Assembly (NCBI GenBank): GCA_036526195.1
Contig: DATCYZ010000067.1
Location: 35,252-99,251, forward strand
Source: DATCYZ01 sp036526195
GTDB lineage: Bacteria; Pseudomonadota; Gammaproteobacteria; Burkholderiales; SG8-39
Direction of reading: 5' to 3'
DNA: 64,000 bases
A program made the position numbers and the translations under genes. The notes beneath the pieces are model-generated. The model searched no databases. It was not told the DNA's origin and saw only the letters and a program-made list of their open reading frames with translations. Positions 1 through 8,176 of this stretch are shown here, piece by piece. Numbering within the stretch: the first letter of the stretch is position 1; each line of letters starts with the position of its first letter.

Positions 1-600
1 GCGCACGATCTTCACCGCGCGGGCGTGCAGGTGGCGCGGCAGCAAGCCGTCGACGCGTCCCAGCAGCACGTTCCAGTCGCGCAGCAGGTAAAACAGCACC
101 ACCGGCACGAGCATGGTCGTGACGATAACGCCCACCAGCGCCAGTCCGCCGACCTTGAGCGAGCCGAGCAGCTGCGCGGCGAGGTCCTGGTTCACCGACA
201 GGACGTTGCCGGCCAGTTCGCGTACCGTGGCGATGTCGAGCTGGAAATCGACCTCGAACTTCGCCTTCAGCCAGGGCGCGGCGTGCTCGTTCAGCCAGGC
301 GAGGAAGGCGGGCAGTTTCTCGCCCAGCAGGCGCAGTTCCTTGTAGAAGAGCGGCAGCACCACCAGCGCGAGCGCCACCACCAGCGCCACCACCATGAGC
401 AGGACGAGGATCACCGCGAGCGTGCGCGGGATACGGCGCCGCGTCAGGCGCTCGACCAGCGGGTCGAGGATGTAGGCGAGGATCGCCGCGAACAGGAACG
501 GCGCGAGGATCGGCGAGAGCAGCCAGAGCAGGCCGAAGACGATGGCGGCGATCGCCAGCCAGGGCCAGAGCAGGGTGTTTGCGAAGAGTGGTGCCGGCAT
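1..600 (-). CDS. AI-2E family transporter (PerM-like), C-terminus outside window
   Basis: Inner-membrane protein of the AI-2E/PerM family, a group of multi-pass permeases whose substrates are mostly unproven. The visible 200 residues begin MPAPLFANTLLWPWLAIAAI and show at least three hydrophobic segments: one near residues 14-40, a second rich in VVALALVV near residues 60-80, and a third near residues 160-180. A soluble stretch containing AAPWLKAKFEVDFQ lies between the second and third, as is usual for this family. Members are about 350 residues, so the C-terminal part lies before base 1. It is transcribed divergently from purM across a 79-bp gap, an arrangement common in proteobacteria. The family is clear; the substrate is not. 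Confidence 0.85.
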   Translation of the reverse strand, partial: MPAPLFANTLLWPWLAIAAIVFGLLWLLSPILAPFLFAAILAYILDPLVERLTRRRIPRTLAVILVLLMVVALVVALALVVLPLFYKELRLLGEKLPAFLAWLNEHAAPWLKAKFEVDFQLDIATVRELAGNVLSVNQDLAAQLLGSLKVGGLALVGVIVTTMLVPVVLFYLLRDWNVLLGRVDGLLPRHLHARAVKIVR

Positions 601-679
601 CGGCGGGGTAGAATTCGGCGGGGACGGAACACTCTAACATCGAAATCGCGACGGCTTTCGCGCCGTCCTGGCACAGGCG

Positions 680-1708
680 ATGACCAACGGCCTTTCCTAC
701 CGTGATGCGGGCGTCGACATGGACGCGGGCGACGCGCTCGTCGACGCCATCAAGCCGTTCGCGCGGCGCACCATGCGCCCCGAGGTGCTCGCCGGCATCG
801 GCGGCTTCGGCGCCCTGTGCGAGCTGCCCTCGAAGTACAGGCAGCCGGTGCTGGTGTCCGGCACCGACGGCGTCGGCACCAAGCTGAAACTTGCGTTCCT
901 GCTCGATCGCCACGACACGGTCGGCATCGACCTGGTCGCCATGAGCGTGAACGACGTGCTGGTGCAGGGCGCGGAACCGCTGTTCTTCCTCGACTACTTT
1001 GCCTGCGGAAAGCTCGAACCGGGCGTGGCGGCCGACGTCATCAAGGGCATCGCGCAGGGCTGCGAGCAGGCCGGCTGCGCCCTGATCGGCGGCGAGACCG
1101 CGGAGATGCCGGGGATGTATCCCGAGGGCGAGTACGACCTTGCCGGATTCTGCGTCGGCGTGGTCGAGAAGTCGCGCATCGTCAGCGGGCGTGACATCGT
1201 GCCGGGCGACGTCCTGCTCGGCCTTGCCTCGAGCGGCGTGCACTCCAACGGATTCTCGCTGGTGCGCCGCATCCTCGAGCGGGCGCGGCCCGACCTGAAC
1301 GCGGACTTTCACGGCCGGCCGCTGGGCGAGGTCCTGCTCGCGCCGACGCGCATCTACGTCAAGCCGGTGCTGCAACTCCTCGAGGCCGTGCCGGTGAAGG
1401 GCCTTGCCCACATCACCGGCGGCGGCCTGACCGGAAACGTGCCGCGCATGCTGCCGCCCGGCACCCGCGCGGCGATCCACGGCACGGCCTGGCCGCGACC
1501 GCCGCTGTTCGACTGGCTGCAGCGCGAAGGCGGCGTGGCCGAGGACGAGATGCACCGCGTCTTCAACTGCGGGATCGGCCTGGTGCTGGCCGTGGCGGCC
1601 GGCGAGGTGCAGCGCGCCGCCGAAGTGCTGCGCGCCGCGGGCGAGACGGTGTACGAGATCGGCGTCATCGAAACCGGCCCGCAGGACGCGGACGCGCGCG
1701 TCGACTGA
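680..1708 (+). CDS. purM: Phosphoribosylformylglycinamidine cyclo-ligase (AIR synthetase)
   Basis: Cytosolic enzyme of purine synthesis that closes the imidazole ring of FGAM with ATP, giving AIR. The protein is 342 residues, close to the 345 of E. coli PurM. It starts [17 protein letters not shown], and the family signature GTDGVGTKL is at residues 61-69. [11 protein letters not shown] and the glycine-rich [13 protein letters not shown] follow in the expected order. The gene stands alone: the neighbour upstream is divergent and the one downstream (EamA transporter) is convergent, separated by an AT-rich palindrome. The identification is secure. Confidence 0.97.
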   Translation: MTNGLSYRDAGVDMDAGDALVDAIKPFARRTMRPEVLAGIGGFGALCELPSKYRQPVLVSGTDGVGTKLKLAFLLDRHDTVGIDLVAMSVNDVLVQGAEPLFFLDYFACGKLEPGVAADVIKGIAQGCEQAGCALIGGETAEMPGMYPEGEYDLAGFCVGVVEKSRIVSGRDIVPGDVLLGLASSGVHSNGFSLVRRILERARPDLNADFHGRPLGEVLLAPTRIYVKPVLQLLEAVPVKGLAHITGGGLTGNVPRMLPPGTRAAIHGTAWPRPPLFDWLQREGGVAEDEMHRVFNCGIGLVLAVAAGEVQRAAEVLRAAGETVYEIGVIETGPQDADARVD

Positions 1709-1720
1709 CGCGGCAGCAGG

Positions 1721-1750
1721 CCTTATAGTAACATATATGTCACTATAAGG
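1721..1750. repeat. AT-rich palindrome, copy 1 of 3 (core 1728-1743)
   Basis: A 30-bp inverted repeat with a single mismatched pair lies between the convergent 3' ends of purM and the EamA transporter. Its left arm starts CCTTATAGTAAC and the core is GTAACATATATGTCAC. The same core with one base change recurs at 21421-21436 and 37137-37152, again between convergent genes. In DNA this GC-rich the sequence stands out strongly. It could be a two-way terminator or a protein binding site. Confidence 0.85.
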
Positions 1751-1773
1751 GTGGATTCGGCGCCCGGCCGGCG

Positions 1774-2679
1774 CTAGCGCGACCCGCGCCGCGCGACGTA
1801 GATCCCCACCAGCACCACCAGCCCGCCGAGGCCCTGCAGGGCGACCAGCGGCTCGGCCAGGATCAGCCAGGCGAAGACCGCCGCCATCACCGGCTGGACC
1901 AGCAGGCTGACCGAGGAGAAGGCCGCAGGCAGGTGGGCCAGCGCGTAGGCGATCAGCCCCTGGCCCGCGGCATGCGAGACGAGCGCAAGTCCGGCGAGTT
2001 TCCACCAGCCCAGCGCGGTCGCCGGCAGCAGCCCTTCGCCCGAGACCAGCGCCACGGGTAGCAGCAGGATCGCGGTGATCGTGGTGCTGATCGCCATCAG
2101 GCGCAGGACGCCGGCACCGCGGTTGCGGATGTCCTTCACTACCAGCAGGTACCAGGCGTAGAACACGGCGGTGATCACGCCGAGCCCGTCGCCCGCCAGC
2201 GCCGTGGGCGAGAATTCGATGCTGGTGCTCACCAGCAGGCCGGCGCCGAGCAGCGCGGCGACCAGCCCGGCGAGGAACACGCCGGTCGGTCGCTGCCGCC
2301 ACAGGACCCAGGCCGCCAGCGTGACGAAGATCGGCGCGAGGTTCGCCAGCAGCGTGGAATTCGCCACCGAGGTGAACTGGATAGACCAGTGCCAGAAGGC
2401 GAGGTCGCCGGCGAAGGCGACGCCGGCCATCGCATAGAGTCGGACGGGCACGGCCTGTCCCGCCGCCGCCGAAGGTCCGCGCGCCAGCGGCACCAGCAGC
2501 CAGAGCACCGGCACGGCGAGGGCCACGCGCCAGAACGCGCTCGCGGTCGGTCCGACCTCGGACACCCGCACCCAGATCGGCGAGAGCGCGATGCAGGTGG
2601 CGCCGGCGAACAGGGCGAGGAGCGCCACGGCATCGTGCGCCGTGGCAACCGGCGGCGGCACTGCCTGCGGCGACGTCAT
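1774..2679 (-). CDS. EamA/DMT-superfamily transporter
   Basis: Inner-membrane carrier of the drug/metabolite transporter superfamily, related to RhaT/YdcZ-type exporters. The 301-residue protein has two EamA repeats of about five membrane segments each: residues about 15-145, with LSPIWVRVSEVGPTASAFWR early on, and about 160-295. This gives ten segments in all, the usual length and layout. A polar tail, YVARRGSR, ends the protein on the cytoplasmic side. It is a single gene, convergent with purM and divergent from dnaE (110-bp gap). The substrate cannot be inferred; relatives export amino acids or other metabolites. Confidence 0.85.
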   Translation of the reverse strand: MTSPQAVPPPVATAHDAVALLALFAGATCIALSPIWVRVSEVGPTASAFWRVALAVPVLWLLVPLARGPSAAAGQAVPVRLYAMAGVAFAGDLAFWHWSIQFTSVANSTLLANLAPIFVTLAAWVLWRQRPTGVFLAGLVAALLGAGLLVSTSIEFSPTALAGDGLGVITAVFYAWYLLVVKDIRNRGAGVLRLMAISTTITAILLLPVALVSGEGLLPATALGWWKLAGLALVSHAAGQGLIAYALAHLPAAFSSVSLLVQPVMAAVFAWLILAEPLVALQGLGGLVVLVGIYVARRGSR

Positions 2680-2771
2680 GGGAATCCGGAGTGGCGCAAA
2701 GCGGGCATCGTAGCGGATTCCCGCGAATGCCCGCCGCGATGGCGCGCGGAACCCGGCTGCAAGGAGGCGGG

Positions 2772-2780
2772 TGGTAGAAT
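2772..2780 (+). promoter_or_regulatory. Candidate extended -10 promoter for dnaE
   Basis: TGGTAGAAT fits an extended -10 element (TGN plus TATAAT-like TAGAAT). It ends 9 bases before the dnaE ATG at 2790, so transcription would start only about 3 bases before the start codon, leaving almost no leader. An AAGGAGG run at 2761-2767 would then lie upstream of the transcript start and could not act as a ribosome binding site. The call rests on pattern match only. Confidence 0.45.
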
Positions 2781-2789
2781 TTTTTCGCG

Positions 2790-5700
2790 ATGTCCGAGCC
2801 GCGTTTCGTCCACCTCCGGCTGCACAGCGAGTACTCGGTGACCGACGGGATCGTGCGCATCGACGCCGCCGTGGCGCGCGCGGTGGCCGACAGGATGCCT
2901 GCGCTCGCGCTCACCGACGCCGGCAACCTGTTCGGCATGGTGAAGTTCTACCGCGCGGCGCGCAAGGCGGGGATCAAGCCGCTGATCGGCGCCGATTGCT
3001 GGGTCCGGAACGACGCCGATCGGGACAAGCCCCACCGCATCCTGCTGCTGTGCGCCTCGCGCGAGGGGTATCTTCGCCTGTGCGGCCTGCTCTCGCGTGC
3101 GTGGCTGCGCAACCAGCACCGCGGTCGCGCCGAGATCGCCCGCGAGTGGTTCGACGAAGGCGGCACCGAAGGCCTGATCGCGCTATCCGGCGCCGCCGCG
3201 GGCGATGTCGGCCAGGCGCTCATGGCGGACAACGTCGCGGTCGCCGAGCGGCTGGCGCGCGTGTGGCAGGGCCTGTTCCCGGGCCGCTACTACCTCGAGC
3301 TGCAACGCGCGGGCCACCCGCAGGCCGAGATGCTGGTCGCGCGCACCGTGGCGCTGGCGAGTGCGCTCGGCCTGCCGGCGGTGGCGACGCACCCGGTGCA
3401 GTTCCTCGAGCGCGACGATTTCAAGGCGCACGAGGCGCGCGTCTGCATCTCGCAGGGTTATGTGCTGGGCGACCAGCGGCGTCCGCGACTGTTCACCGCC
3501 GAGCAGTACATGACCTCGCAGGACGAGATGGCGGAGCGCTTCGCGGACCTGCCGCAGGCGCTCGAGAACGCCGTGGAGATCGCGCGTCGCTGCTCGATCG
3601 AGATCGAACTCGGGCGCAGCCGCCTGCCGGATTTTCCGACGCCGAATGGTGAAACCCTGGAGTCGTTCCTCCGGCTGCAGGCCGGCGCCGGGCTTGATGC
3701 CCGCCTCGCCACGCTGTATCCGGAGGCGGCCTCACGCGAGGCACAGGCGCCGCGCTACCGGGCGCGGCTCGGGTTCGAACTCGGCACCATCCTGCAGATG
3801 GGCTTCGAAGGGTACTTCCTGATCGTTGCCGATTTCATCAACTGGGCGAAGAAGAACGGCGTTCCGGTGGGGCCGGGGCGCGGTTCGGGCGCCGGCTCGC
3901 TGGTGGCCTACGCGCTGGGCATCACCGATCTCGACCCGCTGCGCTACGACCTGCTGTTCGAGCGCTTCCTCAACCCGGAGCGGGTGTCGATGCCCGACTT
4001 CGACATCGACTTCTGTCAGGAGGGGCGCGACCGCGTGATCCAGTACGTGCGCCAGCGCTACGGCGAGGACAGCGTCTCGCAGATCGCCACCTTCGGCACC
4101 ATGGCCGCGCGCGCCGTGGTGCGTGACACCGGCCGGGTGCTCGATTTCGGCTACAACTTCTGCGACCAGATCGCGAAGCTGATCCCGTTCCAGCCGGGGC
4201 GCACCATCACGCTGCAGGATGCGCGCGAGATGGAGCCGATGCTGGCCGAGCGCGAACGCAAGGAGGACGAGGTCAGGGAACTCCTGGCGCTCGGCGAGAA
4301 GCTCGAGGGCATGACACGCAACGTCGGCATGCACGCGGGCGGCGTGCTGATCGCGCCGGGCAAGCTGACCGACTTCTGCCCGCTGTACGCCGCGGAGGGC
4401 ACCTCCAACGTCATCGCCCAGCTTGACAAGGACGATGTCGAGGCGATCGGACTGGTGAAGTTCGACTTCCTCGGCCTGACCACGCTCACCATCCTCGACT
4501 GGGCCGAGCGCCATGTGCGCCGGCTCGGCGACGCGGCGTTCTCGATCGCGAACCTGCCGCTGGACGACGCGCCGACCTATGCGCTGCTATCGGCGGGCAA
4601 CACCACCGCGGTGTTCCAGCTGGAATCGCGCGGCATGCGCGACATGATCCGGCGCGCGCTGCCGGACCGCTTCGAGGACATCATCGCGCTGGTGGCCCTG
4701 TATCGCCCCGGCCCGATGGACCTGATCCCGGATTTCATCGCGCGCAAGCACGGGCGCGAGCGCGTCGAGTACCTCGACCCGCGGCTCGAGCCCATCCTCG
4801 CGCCGACCTACGGCATCATGGTCTACCAGGAACAGGTGATGCAGATCGCCCAGGTGATCGGCGGCTACACCCTGGGCGGCGCCGACCTGCTGCGCCGGGC
4901 GATGGGCAAGAAGAACCAGGACGAGATGGACGCGCAGCGCGACATCTTCGTTGCCGGCGCCGAGAAGAACGCGCTCTCGAAGGGGCGCGCGACGCAGCTC
5001 TTCGACCTGATGCAGAAGTTCGCCGGGTATGGCTTCAACAAGTCGCACGCGGCCGCCTACGCGCTGCTCGCCTACCAGACGGCGTACATGAAGACGCACC
5101 ACGCCGCGGCCTTCATGGCGGCGAACTTCTCCGCGGTGATGGACGACACCGACAAGGTGCGCGCGCTGTTCGAGGACAGCGTCGCCAACGGGCTGACGGT
5201 GCTGCCGCCGGACGTCAATACGTCCGCCTATCGCTTCGAACCGGTGGACGGGAAGACGGTGCGTTACGGACTCGGGGCCATCCGCGGCTCGGGCGAATCG
5301 GCCGTGGCGTCGATCGTCGAGGCGCGCAAGGACGGGCCGTTCCTCGACCTCTTCGATTTCTGCCGCCGGCTGGACAAGCGCGTCGTCAACCGCCGCGCAG
5401 TCGAGGCGCTGGTGCGCGCCGGGGCTTTCGACGGCATCGACCGCAATCGCGCGGCGCTGCTCGCCAGCGTCGGGCGCGCGATGGACGCGGCCGAACAGCA
5501 CGAGCGGGCGGCCTCGCAGGTGAGCCTGTTCGGCGACGTGGAGGCGGCGCCCGGGGACAGCCTCGGCCTGGTCGAGACCCGCGCCTGGGACCTGCGCCAG
5601 ACCCTCACCGAGGAGAAGGTTGCGCTCGGCTATTGCCTGTCGGGTCACCTGTTCTCCGTCTATGCGCCGGCGCTCGAGGGATTCCCGCGGGTGCCGCTGG

Positions 5701-6233
5701 CGCGCCTGGCGGCGAGCGACCATCGCGTCTGGCTGGCGGGCGTGGTGTCCTCGGCGCGCGTGCAGATGACGCGGCGTGGGCGGATGATGGTGGTGCTGCT
5801 TGACGATGGCACGGCGCAGGTCGAAGTCACGGTGTTCAGCGAGTTGTTCGACGCGCACCGCGACAAGCTCAAGGAGGATGCGCCGCTCGTGGTGCAGGGC
5901 AAGGCGCAGGTCGACAATTTTTCGGGCGGGCTGCGGGTCACCGCGGAGGACCTGCTCGACCTGGACGCGCTGCGCGCGCGCTACGCCGCGCGCCTGCGGC
6001 TCGCGTTCAACGGGACCGCGGACGCGCGTCGACTGCACGATCTGCTCGAGCCGTTCCGGGCGGACGGCAAGGCCGGCTGCCCGGTGGTGATCCACTACGA
6101 GAACGCGGGCGCGGCCTGTGACGTCGCGCTCGGCGACGGCTGGCGCGTGCACCCTGCGGGGTCGCTGATCGAACGCCTTGCCGAGTGGCTCGCGCCCGAG
6201 AACGTGCGCGTCGTCTACGCGACGGAGTCCTGA
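2790..6233 (+). CDS. dnaE: DNA polymerase III alpha subunit
   Basis: Catalytic subunit of the replicative polymerase. The 1147-residue protein opens MSEPRFVHLRLHSEYS, matching the E. coli start almost exactly, which fixes the ATG. Order of domains: PHP domain (about 5-270), palm and polymerase core with GPGRGSGAGSLVAYALG before the catalytic PDFDIDF (acidic residues near 401 and 403), the third palm acid in KFDFLGL near 557, fingers, a helix-hairpin-helix region around 850-900, and an OB fold (about 960-1060). The HSEYS start suggests a PHP domain that partly keeps metal-ligand positions. The gene stands alone and is convergent with the FAD-linked oxidoreductase. It is a DnaE1-type enzyme, not a DnaE2 mutasome enzyme, judging by length and neighbours. 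Confidence 0.98.
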   Translation: MSEPRFVHLRLHSEYSVTDGIVRIDAAVARAVADRMPALALTDAGNLFGMVKFYRAARKAGIKPLIGADCWVRNDADRDKPHRILLLCASREGYLRLCGLLSRAWLRNQHRGRAEIAREWFDEGGTEGLIALSGAAAGDVGQALMADNVAVAERLARVWQGLFPGRYYLELQRAGHPQAEMLVARTVALASALGLPAVATHPVQFLERDDFKAHEARVCISQGYVLGDQRRPRLFTAEQYMTSQDEMAERFADLPQALENAVEIARRCSIEIELGRSRLPDFPTPNGETLESFLRLQAGAGLDARLATLYPEAASREAQAPRYRARLGFELGTILQMGFEGYFLIVADFINWAKKNGVPVGPGRGSGAGSLVAYALGITDLDPLRYDLLFERFLNPERVSMPDFDIDFCQEGRDRVIQYVRQRYGEDSVSQIATFGTMAARAVVRDTGRVLDFGYNFCDQIAKLIPFQPGRTITLQDAREMEPMLAERERKEDEVRELLALGEKLEGMTRNVGMHAGGVLIAPGKLTDFCPLYAAEGTSNVIAQLDKDDVEAIGLVKFDFLGLTTLTILDWAERHVRRLGDAAFSIANLPLDDAPTYALLSAGNTTAVFQLESRGMRDMIRRALPDRFEDIIALVALYRPGPMDLIPDFIARKHGRERVEYLDPRLEPILAPTYGIMVYQEQVMQIAQVIGGYTLGGADLLRRAMGKKNQDEMDAQRDIFVAGAEKNALSKGRATQLFDLMQKFAGYGFNKSHAAAYALLAYQTAYMKTHHAAAFMAANFSAVMDDTDKVRALFEDSVANGLTVLPPDVNTSAYRFEPVDGKTVRYGLGAIRGSGESAVASIVEARKDGPFLDLFDFCRRLDKRVVNRRAVEALVRAGAFDGIDRNRAALLASVGRAMDAAEQHERAASQVSLFGDVEAAPGDSLGLVETRAWDLRQTLTEEKVALGYCLSGHLFSVYAPALEGFPRVPLARLAASDHRVWLAGVVSSARVQMTRRGRMMVVLLDDGTAQVEVTVFSELFDAHRDKLKEDAPLVVQGKAQVDNFSGGLRVTAEDLLDLDALRARYAARLRLAFNGTADARRLHDLLEPFRADGKAGCPVVIHYENAGAACDVALGDGWRVHPAGSLIERLAEWLAPENVRVVYATES

Positions 6234-6254
6234 CGCGACGCCCCTCGGGCGCTG

Positions 6255-7226
6255 CTAGAGGCCGAGCAGCTGGCGGTGATGGCGGTACCAGGGTGCCTGC
6301 AGTCGGTCGCGCGGGTCGTGACGCAGCTTTTCGGCGAGCACGCGGCGCAAGGACGGGTAGCAGGCGTCCGCCTGCTTGCGGGACGCCTCCGGCGTGGAGG
6401 CGATGGCATAAATGCCGCCGTGCCCGATCGCACTGTCCACCAGCAGGCGGAAGAACTGCGTGCGCAGCACCTCGCCTCCCATGCGCACGGGAAAGCCCAG
6501 CGCGAGCGTGATCTCCGCATACTCGCGCCGCGCCCAGCACAACACGGTCTCGCGCTCCGCAAGCGTGCGGCGCACTTCGGCCCCCGTGATCGGAATATGC
6601 CAGGCGAGCGCCTGCGCACGCGCGTCCGTCAGGAACGCTTCGACGGTGTCCGGCGGCAGGTACAGCGAAAGGCGATGGCCCACGCCCCGGGACGGCGCCG
6701 CGAGTTCGAGGCGGGCCGGTTCGAGTGCTGCAGCCGCGGCGCGCGCGAGTGCCGACAGGGACAGGGTGGCGCTGTAGAGCGCCCCGAACGAACCCATTCC
6801 GCCGACGGCGAGCGCGAACAGTTCCGCATTCAGGGTGCGGCTGGTGCGCCGCAGATCGCCTTCCGGCGTGACCAGCGTCAGCGACTCGACCAATGCGACG
6901 ACCGGCCGTCCGTCCGGGCCGGGCGCATTGCGCGCGACGTCATGGCCCACCGTATCGGGTTGAACGCCGCGCGCGACGACGTTCGCGAGTGCGGGCACCT
7001 GCCGGTGCAGCGCCTGCGCGACGGACCGCCACGGGGTCTGGGCCTGCACCTCGATCTGGTCGCGTGCGGGATCGGTGCGCAGGACCCGGTCAAGGCCGCG
7101 GCTGTCGACCGCCGGGACTTTCTCGAAACCCTGCCTGAACGCCTGCTGCAACGCGCTTGCGGAGTGGATCGGGGGACACGGCAGGATCCAGGCGGTGGAA
7201 TCGGCGGTGGACGCGCAAGTCGGCAT
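6255..7226 (-). CDS. FAD-linked oxidoreductase, shortened FAD domain
   Basis: Probable FAD-dependent oxidoreductase of the PCMH/FAD_binding_4 type (323 residues from the chosen start). The segment GHDVARNAPGPDG (about residue 97) corresponds to the FAD-binding GG..xxNxHG loop of sugar-lactone oxidases. VESLTLVTPEGDL and GGMGSFGALYSATLSL then follow as in that family. The N-terminal pyrophosphate-binding loop usually seen before it (PRGGGHS-like) is not recognisable, so the FAD domain seems trimmed. ATG 7226 was chosen because GGGAG sits 7-8 bases upstream; an in-frame ATG at 7292 would add 22 residues with no such site. Substrate unknown. It is followed on the opposite strand by the dnaE end and preceded by acyP. 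Confidence 0.6.
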   Translation of the reverse strand: MPTCASTADSTAWILPCPPIHSASALQQAFRQGFEKVPAVDSRGLDRVLRTDPARDQIEVQAQTPWRSVAQALHRQVPALANVVARGVQPDTVGHDVARNAPGPDGRPVVALVESLTLVTPEGDLRRTSRTLNAELFALAVGGMGSFGALYSATLSLSALARAAAAALEPARLELAAPSRGVGHRLSLYLPPDTVEAFLTDARAQALAWHIPITGAEVRRTLAERETVLCWARREYAEITLALGFPVRMGGEVLRTQFFRLLVDSAIGHGGIYAIASTPEASRKQADACYPSLRRVLAEKLRHDPRDRLQAPWYRHHRQLLGL

Positions 7227-7331
7227 GGCGGAGCTCCCTCGCAGTGAAAGCCTTGCGCAAAGTGTTGGCCCGGCGCCTTTGCGGCGCAACAACCGCCGCG
7301 CCCGTATACGGCACGGATACCCGGCGGCACG

Positions 7332-7622
7332 CTAGACGGTGGGGCGCGCCTCGAACCCGGCGCCACGCGGACCGTCGCCTCGCGAGGTCTCGACCTCGAC
7401 GCGCGCAACCTGCGCCGCCGGCGGACCGACGCGCGCCCATTCGATGAGCACGCGCACGACCGTCTCGGAACCTTCGATCCGCGCCTCGACGGTGCCATCG
7501 CTGCGATTCCTGACCCAACCCGTGGCGCCCGCCTCGAGCGCCCGGCGGCGCAGGGCCTGACGATAGCCGACCCCTTGTACACGGCCGCTGATTCGCAGGT
7601 GGGCGGAGAATACCGGATTCAT
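7332..7622 (-). CDS. acyP: Acylphosphatase
   Basis: Small cytosolic enzyme that hydrolyses acyl phosphates such as carbamoyl phosphate. The 96-residue length is typical. The phosphate-binding loop GRVQGVGYR (about 13-21) carries the catalytic Arg, and the catalytic Asn lies in GWVRNRSDG (about 36-44). The C-terminal tail after residue 80 is rich in Gly and Arg and is slightly longer than usual. It is in line with, and 105 bp upstream of, the FAD-linked oxidoreductase, so the two may be co-transcribed. It diverges from the pilin-like gene at 7746. Biological role in bacteria is poorly defined. Confidence 0.93.
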   Translation of the reverse strand: MNPVFSAHLRISGRVQGVGYRQALRRRALEAGATGWVRNRSDGTVEARIEGSETVVRVLIEWARVGPPAAQVARVEVETSRGDGPRGAGFEARPTV

Positions 7623-7745
7623 TGGACTTGGCCTCGGCGAGGTTGGAAGGGCAACGGGACTCCATGGTAAAGTGCCCCGAAATCAGAAATGCCGGCACGG
7701 GCGGGCGGTGATTGCGGTGTCGGCGGCAACAAGAGGAAGACTCCA

Positions 7746-8138
7746 ATGCGTGCTGTCCTGATCGTCGTAGCCATTCTCGCGCTCGCGGGATTCATTACGG
7801 TTGCCGTGGTGCTGCCTCAGATGGCGGGTGCCGAGGCGAAGGAAGCGGCGCAAGGCCTGATCGGCGGGGCCGAACCCGCGAAGCAGCAGGTGGCGATGGC
7901 TGCGGAAAAGGCGAATGACCTCGCCGGATCCGGCAAGGACGTCAAGCTGGCGGCGAAGGCCGATCCGAAGTTCGGGGACCTGAAATGGGTAGTCTCCCCG
8001 AACGGCGAGATTCGCGGCTGGAACGAAAAGAACGCCATCGAGATCTCCCTCTCCCCGAGCCTTGCGGGCGGCAAGGTGGCGTGGAAGTGTCGCGGCTATC
8101 CGCACACGGCCATGCCGGCGAGCTGCGGCGGCCAGTAA
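7746..8138 (+). CDS. Membrane-anchored protein with type IV pilin-like C-terminal domain
   Basis: A 130-residue protein of unknown function. ATG 7746 was chosen because AGAGGAAG lies just upstream and a hydrophobic helix, MRAVLIVVAILALAGFITV, follows directly. After the helix comes an Ala/Lys-rich amphipathic stretch (about 28-60), then a small globular end. Its features ANDLAGSGKDVKL, NGEIRGW, GGKVAWKC and a final MPASC resemble the C-terminal half of type IV pilins, where two Cys close the D-loop (Cys about 116 and 127 here). The prepilin peptidase motif (G/FTLIE) is missing, so it is not a normal pilin. No pilus genes lie nearby. Named by resemblance only. Confidence 0.55.
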   Translation: MRAVLIVVAILALAGFITVAVVLPQMAGAEAKEAAQGLIGGAEPAKQQVAMAAEKANDLAGSGKDVKLAAKADPKFGDLKWVVSPNGEIRGWNEKNAIEISLSPSLAGGKVAWKCRGYPHTAMPASCGGQ

Positions 8139-8146
8139 GCGACGCC

Positions 8147-8164
8147 GCGGGCCCGGCGGCCCGC
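8147..8164. terminator. GC hairpin between convergent genes
   Basis: A perfect 7-bp stem (GCGGGCC pairing with GGCCCGC, 4-base loop) lies in the 38-bp gap between the convergent ends of the pilin-like gene and metG. No T-run follows on either side, so this is at best a partial or two-way terminator. Confidence 0.4.
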
Positions 8165-8176
8165 CGCGCAGCGCGA

